The position numbers were made by a program, and so were the translations under genes. The notes under the pieces were generated by a model. The model did not search any database and had not been told where the DNA came from. It saw nothing but the letters and a program-made list of their open reading frames with translations. 56,497 bases of DNA, taken from Halomonas sp. KAO. Its GTDB lineage: Bacteria; Pseudomonadota; Gammaproteobacteria; Pseudomonadales; Halomonadaceae. Numbering within the stretch: the stretch's first letter is position 1; every line of letters starts with the position of its first letter. The stretch lies in the NCBI RefSeq assembly GCF_015595025.1, contig NZ_JADNRL010000003.1, positions 59,324 through 115,820 of the forward strand, in the 5' to 3' direction. This document shows, one piece after another, positions 1-8,162 of the stretch.

Positions 1-795
1 CACCCCGAAGAAGGCATGGCCGGCACGGCGCTTCTCGTCGCGAACCACCGCCAGCACCGGCACCGCCTCCTTAAGCTTCTGCTGCAGCTCACGCAGGGTC
101 AGCCCCCTGGCCTGGGAGTCTTCACCGACACGCAGTTCGACCAGGTAGTTGGCGGTGTCGAACATGGCCTCCGTGGAGGCCTTGCCCGCGCGCTGGGGCA
201 CCAGGCGCCAGCCGACCAGGAGAATGAAGACCAACCCCGCCAGGGCTACCGCCACGCCTACCGGCGAGAAGGAGAACATGCCGAAGCTATCGCCGGTCAC
301 GCCGCCACGGTAGCTGGCGATAATGATATTGGGTGGGGTGCCGATCAGGGTGGTCAATCCGCCCAGCAGTGACCCGAACGCCAGGGGCATCAGCAGCAGC
401 GAGGGGGAGATGTCGTGCTCGCGCGCCAAGCGCATGGCCACCGGCAGCAGCAGCGCGAGCGCTCCCACGTTGTTCATGACGCCGGAAAGCACCACGACCG
501 TGCCCACCAGCACCAGCAACTGCAGGAAGAGGCTCTCGCCCACCTTGAGGAGCTGCTTGGCAATCAGGTCCACCACGCCCGAGCGCTCGAACCCCCGGCT
601 GAGGACGAGGACGGCGGCCACCGTTATCACCGCCGGATGGCCGAAGCCCTGGAAGGCCTGATCGCCGGGAACCAGGCCCAGCACCACCGAGCCCAGCAAC
701 GCGGCCATCGCCACCAGATCATAGCGAAAGCGCCCCCAGACAAAGGCTGCCAGGGTCGCGCCCAGGACGAGGAAGATCAGGGTGCTGTCGGCCAT
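1..795 (-). CDS. SLC13/DASS-type permease with TrkA-C domain (3' end outside window)
   Basis: Incomplete: 265 N-terminal codons are present and the gene runs off the left edge. The start is the ATG at 793-795, preceded by an AGGGAGGTGAACC ribosome site. The protein opens with hydrophobic segments (LIFLVLGATLAAFVWG, AVITVAAVLVL, LLVLVGTVVVLSGVMNN). It has the NNVGALALLLPVA and GTPPNIIIASY signatures of the SLC13/CitT/ArsB-like ion transporter superfamily. After a further membrane segment the sequence becomes soluble (VELRVGEDSQARGLTLREL), which resembles a TrkA-C (RCK-C) domain inserted in many bacterial members. It probably imports an anion such as a dicarboxylate or sulfate with sodium or protons; the substrate cannot be read from sequence. 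It lies just downstream of, and in line with, the crotonase/ligase operon, so it could supply that pathway's substrate. This is inference. Confidence 0.85.
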   Translation of the reverse strand, partial: MADSTLIFLVLGATLAAFVWGRFRYDLVAMAALLGSVVLGLVPGDQAFQGFGHPAVITVAAVLVLSRGFERSGVVDLIAKQLLKVGESLFLQLLVLVGTVVVLSGVMNNVGALALLLPVAMRLAREHDISPSLLLMPLAFGSLLGGLTTLIGTPPNIIIASYRGGVTGDSFGMFSFSPVGVAVALAGLVFILLVGWRLVPQRAGKASTEAMFDTANYLVELRVGEDSQARGLTLRELQQKLKEAVPVLAVVRDEKRRAGHAFFGV

Positions 796-900
796 CGGTT
801 CACCTCCCTGTGTGATCGGATGGCCACAGCATCGCCAGCCAGGCGCCCTGGCGACAAGTGTTTTCTACCGTTCGAGGCCGATCCGTCGCCTCTCGCCTGG

Positions 901-1710
901 TTACTTCGCCATTTTTTCCAGCATGGCGTTGACCGCCTCCAGATGCTCGGGCTCGTTGTGGCACATGCCCTGGAACACCGCGCAGAGGTCGAGGAAGTCC
1001 TTGAGCTCGGTGCGCTGTGCCATCTTCATCAACCGCTTGGTCAGCCGAGTCGCCTTGGGGGGCTGAGCGGCGATGCGACCGGCCAGCTCGAGGGCACGCT
1101 CCATCAACGCCTCGGGTTCGGTGACCTCGAGCACGATGCCATACTCCCTGGCCTCCTCGGCATCGATCACGCGTCCCGACAGGGTCAGCTCGAAGGCGCG
1201 CTGGTAGCCAATCAGGCGCTGCATGAACCAGGCGCCGCCATCCCCGGGGATGATGCCCAGGTTGAGGAAGGTCTCGCCGAACTTGGCCCGCCGCGAGGCG
1301 ATCCGGATATCGGCCATGTTGGCCAGGTCGAAGCCGGCACCGATGGCGGGGCCATTGACCGCGGCGATGATCGGCACCTCCACCTCGGCGAGCGCCAGCG
1401 GAATGCGCTGGATGCCTCGACGATAGCGCGCCGAGACTTCGGCCACGTCACCGGCGAAGTCGCCGTCTCGATTGGCCATGTCCTTGACGTTGCCGCCGGC
1501 CGAGAAGGCACTCCCCGCACCGGTCAACACCAGCACCGAGACATCCTCGCAGGCGTTGACCCACTCCGCCACGGCGACAATGTCATCGACCAGGGCGGTC
1601 CCGGTCAGGGCGTTGCGCACATCGTGACGATCGAGGGTCAGGGTCGCCACCCGCCCCTCGAGGGTCAGATGGGCATCGGTCATTTGGGGATAAGACATCG
1701 ACTGGCTCAT
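901..1710 (-). CDS. Enoyl-CoA hydratase/isomerase (crotonase) family protein A
   Basis: 269 residues, the usual crotonase length. The N-terminal half has the oxyanion-hole segment GAGSAFSAGGNVKDM and a second glycine turn at GPAIGAGFDLANM. In the rat hydratase, two glutamates (Glu144 and Glu164) activate water. Here the first position appears to be Asp (GAGFDLA) and the second Glu (KFGETFLNLG). This makes a canonical hydratase less certain and an isomerase, hydrolase or unusual hydratase possible. The ATG overlaps the stop of the upstream acyl-CoA ligase (ATGA, 1707-1710), so the two are translationally coupled. It is the last gene of the set controlled from the 4827-5089 region. An organic-acid CoA-ester degradation role is inferred; the substrate is unknown. 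Confidence 0.88.
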   Translation of the reverse strand: MSQSMSYPQMTDAHLTLEGRVATLTLDRHDVRNALTGTALVDDIVAVAEWVNACEDVSVLVLTGAGSAFSAGGNVKDMANRDGDFAGDVAEVSARYRRGIQRIPLALAEVEVPIIAAVNGPAIGAGFDLANMADIRIASRRAKFGETFLNLGIIPGDGGAWFMQRLIGYQRAFELTLSGRVIDAEEAREYGIVLEVTEPEALMERALELAGRIAAQPPKATRLTKRLMKMAQRTELKDFLDLCAVFQGMCHNEPEHLEAVNAMLEKMAK

Positions 1711-3908
1711 GACAGGGCTTCCTCGTCGCGATGGGATTGGAGATCGGATTCACGCTCGACGATAACCCGGGCATCCACTACCGCATAGCCTTCGGCATTG
1801 ACGATCACCGGGTTAAGGTCCAGCTCGACGAGCTCGGGATAGGCCTCGACGATGCGCGACACCTTGAGCAGCAGATCGACCAGAGCGGCCTTGTCCACCG
1901 CCTTCTCGCCGCGTACCCCGTCGAGAATGCGACTGGCCTTGATCTGCTCCACCATGGATTCGGCATCGAGACGGGAAAGCGGGATCGAGCGGAAGGCCAC
2001 ATCCTCGAGGATCTCGACGAAGACGCCCCCCAGGCCGAACATCAGCACTGGCCCGAAGATGGGGTCGCGGATCACCCCGACGATCACCTCCACCCCCTTC
2101 TGCGCCATGGGAGTGATCAGAACGCCTTCGATCTCGGCCTCGGCATCGTAGTCACGACAGGAGGCGAGAATCGCCCGGCGCGCCTCGCGCATGGCGCCCT
2201 CGCCCACCACATCAAGCCTGACGCCGCCGGCGTCGGACTTGTGCAGGATATCCTTCGATACCACCTTCATCGCCAGCGGCGTCTCGCCGAACCGTTCGGC
2301 CGCCTCGACCAGCTGCGCCTCGTCTCTTGCCACCAGCTCCAGCGGCACCTCGATGCCATGTTCGCGCAGCAGCCGCTTGGCCTCATATTCGAAGAGGTCG
2401 CGCCCTTCGGCACGAGCCTGATGAAAGATGGTGGTGAGCTCGGGCAGCGGCGCCACGCTGGGCACACGGCTCGCGCCTCGAGACTGAGCCAGGTACTGGC
2501 CGCGCTCCCCCAGCGCCGAGAGCACCCGCACCGCATGTTCGATGGAGGCGTAGACCGGCAGGCCGGCCTCGTGCAGGCGACGCAGCGCCGGCGGCTTGAC
2601 CGGTGTATAGAGGCTGTAGATCACCAGAGGCTTCTCGGTGGCATTGGCGAGGTCCACCATGGCCTCGGCTCCGCGCATCTCGTCGCCCAGCAGCGACTCG
2701 GCGAAACGCTGGCTATAGCCACCGAACATGCCTACCAGGAAGACGCTGTCGACGTTGTCGTCGGCGGCAACGATCTCCATGCAGGTCGCCAGCAGCGACG
2801 GATTGGCATCGGTGGAGCCCGCCACATCCACCGGGTTGACGGTGGAGGCCTGAGGCAGGAGCACCTCGCGCAGCCTTGTCCGGGTCGCCTCGGAGAGCTC
2901 GGCAAGCACCAGGCCCGCCTCGACCAGGCGATCGGAGGCGATGGTCGCCTGGCCACCGCCATCGGCAACCACCGCCACACGCTTGCCGCGGGCCTTCTGC
3001 AGCAGGCCCAGCCCCTCGGCGACCGGCAGGATCTCGTCGGACTGATGCACCACGCTGACGCCGGATTGCCTGAGCAGATCCACGGTCATGGCATAACTGC
3101 CCGCCAGCGCGCCGGTATGCGAACTGGCCGCCTTCTGGCCGGCCTCGGTAGAGCCCGACTTGTAGAGCACCACCGGTTTCATGGCGGCCACCTCTCGGGC
3201 CACCTCCAGGAACTTGTGCCCGTCGCGGAACCCCTCCACATAGAGAGTCGCCACGCGAGTATGCGAATCTTCGCCGAGATAGCGCAGGTAATCGTTGAAG
3301 CCGATATCGCTCTGGTTGCCGGGACCGATATAGGTGGAGAAGCCCACCTGGCCATTGTGCTGCGCCTCCAGTGCCAGGGAGAGCAGCATGTTGCCGGACT
3401 GGGAGATGATGCCGACATCCCCGGGCCTGACGTTGTCCAGCGCCAGCAGGTTGACCCGGTGGTGCAGGTTGAAGATGCCGGACGTATTCGGACCGATCAG
3501 GCGCACGCCATGGGCGCGGGCCTTCTCCAGCATCTCGCGTTCGAGCGCGGCTCCCTCTTCGCCCACCTCACTGAAACCGCTGGCCAGGATCACCGCCCCC
3601 TTTATGCCTCGGCGGCCGCACTCGGCGACAAGCCCGGGCACGCTGGGTGCCGGAGTGCAGATCAACGCCAGCTCGGGGTTGCCGGGAATGGCGGTCACCG
3701 AGGGCCACGCCTTGACCCCGAGAATCATCTCGGCCCGGGGGTTGACCGGATAGATCTCCCCCCGGTACCCCTCCTTGATCAGCCCCACCATGGCCTTGTA
3801 GCCACGCTTGGTGGGGTCGGCGGAAGCCCCCACCACGGCGATGCCGGAGGGAGCCAAGATGTCATGCAGCGGGCTGCGGGTCGGAAGATGTCCTTCGATG
3901 GGATTCAT
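1707..3908 (-). CDS. Acetate-CoA ligase family protein (NDP-forming acyl-CoA synthetase, fused alpha-beta)
   Basis: 733 residues from the ATG at 3906-3908. An upstream TTG (4007) would add 33 residues, but the conserved CoA-binding fold begins at LAPSGIAVVGASADPTKRG, so the shorter form is preferred. Order: CoA-binding Rossmann domain; succinyl-CoA-synthetase-like flavodoxin domain with the SSHTGALAGS loop, whose His is the phosphorylated residue in ADP-forming acetyl-CoA synthetases; then a C-terminal ATP-grasp domain (EYEAKRLLREHGIEVP, then VGVIRDPIFGPVLMFGLGG). The enzyme interconverts a carboxylic acid, CoA and ATP with acyl-CoA, ADP and phosphate. It lies between two crotonase genes and overlaps the downstream one, suggesting that it activates an acid which the crotonases then hydrate or isomerise. 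Substrate unknown. Confidence 0.9.
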   Translation of the reverse strand: MNPIEGHLPTRSPLHDILAPSGIAVVGASADPTKRGYKAMVGLIKEGYRGEIYPVNPRAEMILGVKAWPSVTAIPGNPELALICTPAPSVPGLVAECGRRGIKGAVILASGFSEVGEEGAALEREMLEKARAHGVRLIGPNTSGIFNLHHRVNLLALDNVRPGDVGIISQSGNMLLSLALEAQHNGQVGFSTYIGPGNQSDIGFNDYLRYLGEDSHTRVATLYVEGFRDGHKFLEVAREVAAMKPVVLYKSGSTEAGQKAASSHTGALAGSYAMTVDLLRQSGVSVVHQSDEILPVAEGLGLLQKARGKRVAVVADGGGQATIASDRLVEAGLVLAELSEATRTRLREVLLPQASTVNPVDVAGSTDANPSLLATCMEIVAADDNVDSVFLVGMFGGYSQRFAESLLGDEMRGAEAMVDLANATEKPLVIYSLYTPVKPPALRRLHEAGLPVYASIEHAVRVLSALGERGQYLAQSRGASRVPSVAPLPELTTIFHQARAEGRDLFEYEAKRLLREHGIEVPLELVARDEAQLVEAAERFGETPLAMKVVSKDILHKSDAGGVRLDVVGEGAMREARRAILASCRDYDAEAEIEGVLITPMAQKGVEVIVGVIRDPIFGPVLMFGLGGVFVEILEDVAFRSIPLSRLDAESMVEQIKASRILDGVRGEKAVDKAALVDLLLKVSRIVEAYPELVELDLNPVIVNAEGYAVVDARVIVERESDLQSHRDEEALS

Positions 3909-4019
3909 GGCGAGATAACCTTGGCGACGGATGTCGCTGAGTCGAGTTTGGCACGGGAGTGTGGCGAAACGGTGGCGCAGGACCGGCGGGAGCCGGGCCG
4001 ATGACAAGGCATGGCGGCG

Positions 4020-4826
4020 TTACTCGCCTCGGAAGCGCGGGGTGCGCTTCTCGGCGAAGGCATCGACACCCTCCTGCCAGTCCCGGGTGGTACCGACGAA
4101 CATCATGCCCTCGAGTTCGGCGGTCAGGCAGGCATCCAGGGTGCGCTCGCCGGACATGGTGAGCTGCTCCTTGGCGAGCTGCATGGAGAACGGCGCCTTG
4201 GTGGCGACCCTGGCGGCAAACTCCAGGGCAGCATCGGCAAACGCCTCATCGGGATAGTGGCGGTTGGCCAGGCCGATACGCACCGCTTCGGGGCCGTCGA
4301 TACGCTCCCCCAGGAAGACCAGCTCGCGGGCCTTGGCCAGGCCGACCAGTCGCGGCAGCAGCCAGGTGACACCCCCGCCCAGGAAGTTGCCGATGGAGAC
4401 CTCGGGCAGGCCGATCTGGGCGCTGTCGGCCATCAGCAGGAAATCGGCGGCCAGGGCGATCTCGGCACCGGCCCCCAGGGCGTAGCCATTTACCGCGGCG
4501 ATCACCGGGGTCTTCAACTGCATCAGGCGCTTGCAGACGACCTGCTCGCCCTGCAGGTACTGACGACGATCGAAGGCGGTGCGCCCGGCCTTGTGCTCCT
4601 TGAGGTCGGCACCGACACAGAAGGCGCGCCCCTCGCCGGTGATCATCACCACCCGCACCTCGGGATCCTGCTCGGCGGCGGTCAGGGCGTCATTGAGCTC
4701 GTCGTAGAGCGTCTGGGTCACGGCATTGAGGCGATGGGGGCGGTTGAGACGAATCTCCTGCACCTGCCCGTGACGGCGAGTGATCAGCGTCGAGAAGTGA
4801 GACGAGGGGGTAGCAGCGTGGCTCAT
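4020..4826 (-). CDS. Enoyl-CoA hydratase/isomerase (crotonase) family protein B
   Basis: 268 residues and first gene of the minus-strand operon. Oxyanion-hole motifs are at GEGRAFCVGADLKEH and NGYALGAGAEIALAAD. Both hydratase glutamates appear present (AGAEIAL and GLPEVSIG), so it looks like a true hydratase, unlike crotonase A. The segment LGGGVTWLLPRLVGLAKARELVFLGE is typical of the family. The ATG at 4824-4826 follows GAGGCGCC. The upstream 260 bp carries three copies of an AACAAATGTTTC-type palindrome and the divergent RpiR-type regulator, so transcription is probably controlled by that protein. Carnitine-, acrylate- or branched-chain-type acid pathways are possible contexts, but nothing in the sequence decides between them. 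Confidence 0.9.
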   Translation of the reverse strand: MSHAATPSSHFSTLITRRHGQVQEIRLNRPHRLNAVTQTLYDELNDALTAAEQDPEVRVVMITGEGRAFCVGADLKEHKAGRTAFDRRQYLQGEQVVCKRLMQLKTPVIAAVNGYALGAGAEIALAADFLLMADSAQIGLPEVSIGNFLGGGVTWLLPRLVGLAKARELVFLGERIDGPEAVRIGLANRHYPDEAFADAALEFAARVATKAPFSMQLAKEQLTMSGERTLDACLTAELEGMMFVGTTRDWQEGVDAFAEKRTPRFRGE

Positions 4827-4888
4827 GGTGTTATGGCGCCTCCGAGGCGTCAGTCGTCGATGGCGGTAACGGTCGTTGCCGCATAGGC

Positions 4889-4902
4889 AACAAATGTTTC
4901 AC
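4889..4902. promoter_or_regulatory. Palindromic operator candidate 1 for RpiR-type regulator
   Basis: AACAAATGTTTCAC is the reverse complement of the core of the site at 4996-5010. It lies about 65 bp before the crotonase B start. RpiR-family proteins often bind GAAAC-N-GTTTC palindromes near their own gene; assignment to this regulator is inference. Confidence 0.55.
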
Positions 4903-4920
4903 TCATAAAAAAACTACAGC

Positions 4921-4932
4921 ACATTTGTTTTA
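4921..4932. promoter_or_regulatory. Operator half-match 2 (ACATTTGTTTTA)
   Basis: ACATTTGTTTTA repeats the core ACATTTGTTT of the palindrome at 4996-5010. It directly abuts a TTGACA hexamer at 4933-4938 that could be a -35 element, although no convincing -10 follows. Its position would allow a bound repressor to block RNA polymerase. Confidence 0.4.
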
Positions 4933-4995
4933 TTGACATGCTAGCCAGCCCCATGCCCCACGTCAACACATACGTTTCCTAATAAAAATATTTAA

Positions 4996-5010
4996 GAAAC
5001 ATTTGTTTCA
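4996..5010. promoter_or_regulatory. Palindromic operator candidate 3 for RpiR-type regulator
   Basis: GAAACATTTGTTTCA has arms GAAAC/GTTTC around an ATTT centre and is the most symmetrical of the three sites. A degenerate fourth match (ACATACGTTTCC) lies near 4968. The site is about 80 bp upstream of the chosen GTG of the regulator and just upstream of a TACAAT hexamer (5032-5037) that could be a -10 element. Confidence 0.55.
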
Positions 5011-5089
5011 CTACGCTTCGAGCACTTCGGATACAATGCACGCCAACACTTCATTCTCGACCCCATTCACGACCACCCGGGAGACCGCC

Positions 5090-6007
5090 GTGCTGGACCA
5101 CGAACGTCGCCACGACAACCCTGCCGATGACTGCCAGAACTCTCTGGACAGGGTCAACCGGCAACTCGCCGAGGCCTATCCGGAGCTTAGCCCCCAGCTC
5201 AAGCTGGCAGCGGGTTATGTGCTGGAGCACCCGGTGGAGGTGGCCTTCCAGTCGATCCGCAAGTCGGCCTCGGCCGCCAGGGTCACGGCCTCAACGCTGG
5301 TGCGCCTGGCCAAGCGGCTGGGGTTCGACAGCTACGAGCAGTTTCGTGAGGTCTTTCAGTCGGCGGTGCAGGCCGGGCCTGTGGAGCTCTCCGGGCGTGC
5401 CAACCAGCTGCGCAACATGGCCAGCCAGACCGACGACCAGGTCTTTCTGGATGTGGGGGATGCCGCCTTCGACAATATCGGCCGGCTGTTCACCGCGGAC
5501 AACCAGGCACGGGTACGCGAGGCCGCCCGACTGCTGCTGGGGGCCGAGAGGATCGCCGTGGTGGGATTTCGCGATGCCTTCGCCTGCGCCTATCACTTCG
5601 CCTATGTGGGGCGCATCGCCATGCCCAACATTCAGCTGATTCGAGGCCAGGAGGGAGGACTGCTCACGGAGCTGGCGCCCTTCGGGGAGGGCGATGTGGT
5701 GGTGGCCTTCGGCTTCGAGCCCTACTGCGCCGAGACCATGCGTGCCCTGGAGATCACCCGGGCGGCTGGCGTCGACGCCATCGTCATCACCGACACCCTG
5801 CGCTCGCCGCTGGTGCCGGGGGCGTCGATCACCTTTCCGGTGGCCAACGCCACACCGCACTTCTTCCCCTCGATACTCTCCGCCATCACCCTGGTGGAGA
5901 CGCTGCTGGCCGAGTGCGTGGCCTTCGGCCCGGATGACCTGGTGGGCAATGTGGCGAGCTTCGAGTCACGAATGCGGGCGATGGGCGCCTATGTGGAGAA
6001 CGGCTAA
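5090..6007 (+). CDS. MurR/RpiR family transcriptional regulator (HTH + SIS)
   Basis: 305 residues from GTG 5090, chosen for the GGGAGA ribosome site 6-7 nt before it and because homology begins near PELSPQLKLAAGYVLEHP. ATG 5036 and TTG 5003 are alternatives, but the first overlaps a possible -10 box. The N-terminal HTH_6 domain includes the helix-turn-helix SIRKSASAARVTASTLVRLAKRLGF. It is followed by a SIS sugar-phosphate-binding fold (AARLLLGAERIAVVGFRDAFACAYHF and later GVDAIVITDTLRSPLVPGASITFPV). Such regulators bind palindromes and respond to phosphorylated sugars or other metabolites. It is divergent from the crotonase/ligase operon, with three palindromic sites between, so it probably controls that operon and itself. 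The inducer is unknown. Confidence 0.88.
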   Translation: MLDHERRHDNPADDCQNSLDRVNRQLAEAYPELSPQLKLAAGYVLEHPVEVAFQSIRKSASAARVTASTLVRLAKRLGFDSYEQFREVFQSAVQAGPVELSGRANQLRNMASQTDDQVFLDVGDAAFDNIGRLFTADNQARVREAARLLLGAERIAVVGFRDAFACAYHFAYVGRIAMPNIQLIRGQEGGLLTELAPFGEGDVVVAFGFEPYCAETMRALEITRAAGVDAIVITDTLRSPLVPGASITFPVANATPHFFPSILSAITLVETLLAECVAFGPDDLVGNVASFESRMRAMGAYVENG

Positions 6008-6008
6008 G

Positions 6009-6174
<166 letters not shown>

Positions 6175-6177
<3 letters not shown>

Positions 6178-7152
6178 GGGAATCAGAATGGTGGAACCGG
6201 TGGTCTGGCGACCCTGAAGGGCGTCCTGGGCCTTGCCGGCCTCGGCCAGCGGGTAGCGCTGGGCGATATCGACCTTGACCTTGCCGCTCTTGAGCATCTC
6301 GAACAGCTCGGCGGCCATCATCTCGAGACGCTCGCGGGTATCGGCGTAGCCGTTGAGGCTGGGGCGGGTGGTGTAGAGCGACCCCTTCTGGTTGAGGATG
6401 CCGAGATTGACGCCCTCCACGGCCCCCGAGGCGTTGCCGAAGCTGACCATCAGCGAGCGCGGCTTGAGGCAGTCCAGCGAGGTCTCCCAGGTGTCCTTGC
6501 CCACCGAGTCGTAGACCACATCACACATGGCGCCATCGGTGAGTTCGCGCACCCGTTCGACCACGTTCTCCCGGGTGTAATCGATGGTCGCCCAGGCGCC
6601 ATTCTGCTCGGCGAGTGCCGCCTTCTCCGGCGAGCTCACCGTGCCGATCAGCTTCACCCCCAGCGCCCTGGCCCACTGACAGGCGATGGAGCCCACGCCG
6701 CCGGCGGCGGCATGCCAGAGGATGGTCTCACCGGCCTCGAGGCGGTGGGTCTGACGCATCAGGTACTGCACGGTCAATCCCTTCAGCATGCTGGCCGCGG
6801 CGGTTTCGAAGTCGACACCCTCGGGCAACACCACCACCTTGTCGGCAGGCAGGGTATGCAGCTCGGCATAGGCGCCCAGGGGGCCCTGGGCATAGGCGAC
6901 GCGATCGCCCTCCCGAAGGTGCGTCACGCCCTCGCCCACCGCGTCAACCACCCCGGCCGCCTCGGTGCCAAGGCCGGTGGGTAGCGCGGGTGCCGGATAG
7001 AGGCCGGTACGGAAGTAGATGTCGATGAAGTTCAGGCCGACGGCACGGTTGGCGACCCTTACCTCGCCGGGACCGGGGTCCGCCGGGGCGACGTCGACAA
7101 GCTCGAGGACCTCGGAGCCGCCGGTACGGGACAACTGGATACGCTTGGCCAT
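6175..7152 (-). CDS. Quinone oxidoreductase, zinc-independent MDR family
   Basis: 325 residues, matching the NADPH:quinone reductase (QorA) family of the medium-chain dehydrogenase/reductase superfamily. The N-terminal GroES-like half carries RAVGLNFIDIYFRTGLYP, the signature of quinone oxidoreductases that lack catalytic zinc. The nucleotide-binding loop is HAAAGGVGSIACQWARALG. It probably reduces quinones or other electrophilic carbonyls with NADPH in the cytoplasm. The gene stands alone; its stop codon lies within the right edge of the dispersed element at 6081-6177, and its start faces the hairpin element at 7233-7430. Confidence 0.9.
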
Positions 7153-7232
7153 GTCGCTGTTTTCCTTTGCTGGCTAGTGGATGATCCCACCAGTCAAGCG
7201 CCAAGGCCTCCTGCGGTCAAGTCGTGCCCCTT

Positions 7233-7430
7233 TCAGAGTAGTGCTATCGCAGTTACCCCAGGCTGATGGTGGAAGGCGCCGGGGACAGGCCGGAGAGGGG
7301 GTCCGAGGACCAGGGATGGCCGAGGTAGCCTACAAGGAAGTACTCGTAGCGCCCCCTCGTAGGCCTGTCGCCGGAATAGCCTTGAGCGGTACTGCCATCT
7401 GCGATAGCCCTGCCACTCAGAGGGTGGCGG
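7233..7430. repeat. Nested inverted-repeat intergenic element
   Basis: Inner arms: CCGGGGACAGGCCGGAGAGG and following Gs (7279-7301) against CCCCCTCGTAGGCCTGTCGC and following CGG (7352-7374), pairing with a few mismatches. Outer arms: GCTATCGCAG (7243-7252) against CTGCGATAGC (7399-7408), a perfect 10-bp match with partial pairing beyond. The result is a long cruciform or RNA hairpin of about 180 bp between qor and the next minus-strand gene. It has no transposase and no convincing ORF. MITE-like or structural-RNA origin is inferred. Confidence 0.75.
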
Positions 7431-7989
7431 GAAAGGCTTCCAGGCCGCGGATAAAGCGCGCCTTGTAGTCATCGAACTGTTGACGGTCCTGCTTGAAGGA
7501 CTGGATCACCGAGGCCTCGTCGAAGGTCAGCGCCCGCGGCAGGTCCTCCAGTGAGGTGGCGGGATGCTTGGGTCCCAGGCCGATATGCACACCGGCCCTG
7601 CCTTCCAGCCAGCGTGAGATCCCCGCTTCGCTGAAGCGTCTCTTCTGCTCGTCGTCCTGGGTATCGACGCGCAGGGGCGCCTTGAGCGCCAGCTCGGCGA
7701 CCAGGCGCTCGGCCGGCCGCGCCACGCTCTGCTGGTCGAGCTCGGCCAGCAGCATCACGGTCATGCTGCTGCCATGCTCATCGAGCACCAGCAGGGCCAG
7801 CGCGACGGGACGCGCCTGATCATCCACCAGCGCCAGCACCCTGGCCGCCTCCTGCTCGACCAGCACCGCCAGGGTGCCGGCGAAGGTGGCCAGGGGGCGA
7901 AGGCCAGCCTCATGGCCATAGGCCTCGGCGCAAAGCCGGGCCAGGCACGCCTCGCGCTGGCTGGGGTTGTTGATATTCACGACTCTCAT
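7417..7989 (-). CDS. Conserved hypothetical protein
   Basis: 190 residues from the ATG at 7987-7989, chosen because CAGGAGAGTGAG gives a strong ribosome site immediately upstream; a start 25 residues earlier has none. I do not recognise the family with confidence. The alternating beta/alpha pattern (ARVLALVDDQARPVALALLVLDE, then SSMTVMLLAELDQQSVARPAERLVAELALKA) resembles an acetyltransferase (GNAT) fold, but I see no clear acetyl-CoA loop. It ends in DDYKARFIRGLEAFPATL. No signal peptide or membrane segment is visible. The stop codon lies inside the right arm of the inverted-repeat element, so that element would form part of its 3' untranslated RNA. Confidence 0.75.
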   Translation of the reverse strand: MRVVNINNPSQREACLARLCAEAYGHEAGLRPLATFAGTLAVLVEQEAARVLALVDDQARPVALALLVLDEHGSSMTVMLLAELDQQSVARPAERLVAELALKAPLRVDTQDDEQKRRFSEAGISRWLEGRAGVHIGLGPKHPATSLEDLPRALTFDEASVIQSFKQDRQQFDDYKARFIRGLEAFPATL

Positions 7990-8162
7990 CTCACTCTCCT
8001 GCACCGGCGGTGGCGCTCTGGCTGCATTGAATCTGGCGGCATCGAAAGTGGCGCAGCCTAGCATATCCAGACCAGACCATATCCAGAACAGGTGGATGGC
8101 GATACGCTAGGGCGGCTTTCTCACCGCCGGTGACGACGCTTCGCTGACCAGGACGATGGCCG

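Noticed and set aside
1731..4004. Long plus-strand open frame opposite the acyl-CoA ligase
   Set aside because: Shadow frame in high-GC DNA; the minus strand gives a full, motif-complete acyl-CoA ligase, and the plus-strand product is His/Gln/Asp-rich with no family features.
7181..7468. Plus-strand open frame across the inverted-repeat element
   Set aside because: Runs through the hairpin arms and the 3' end of the minus-strand gene, lacks a ribosome site and has no recognisable features.
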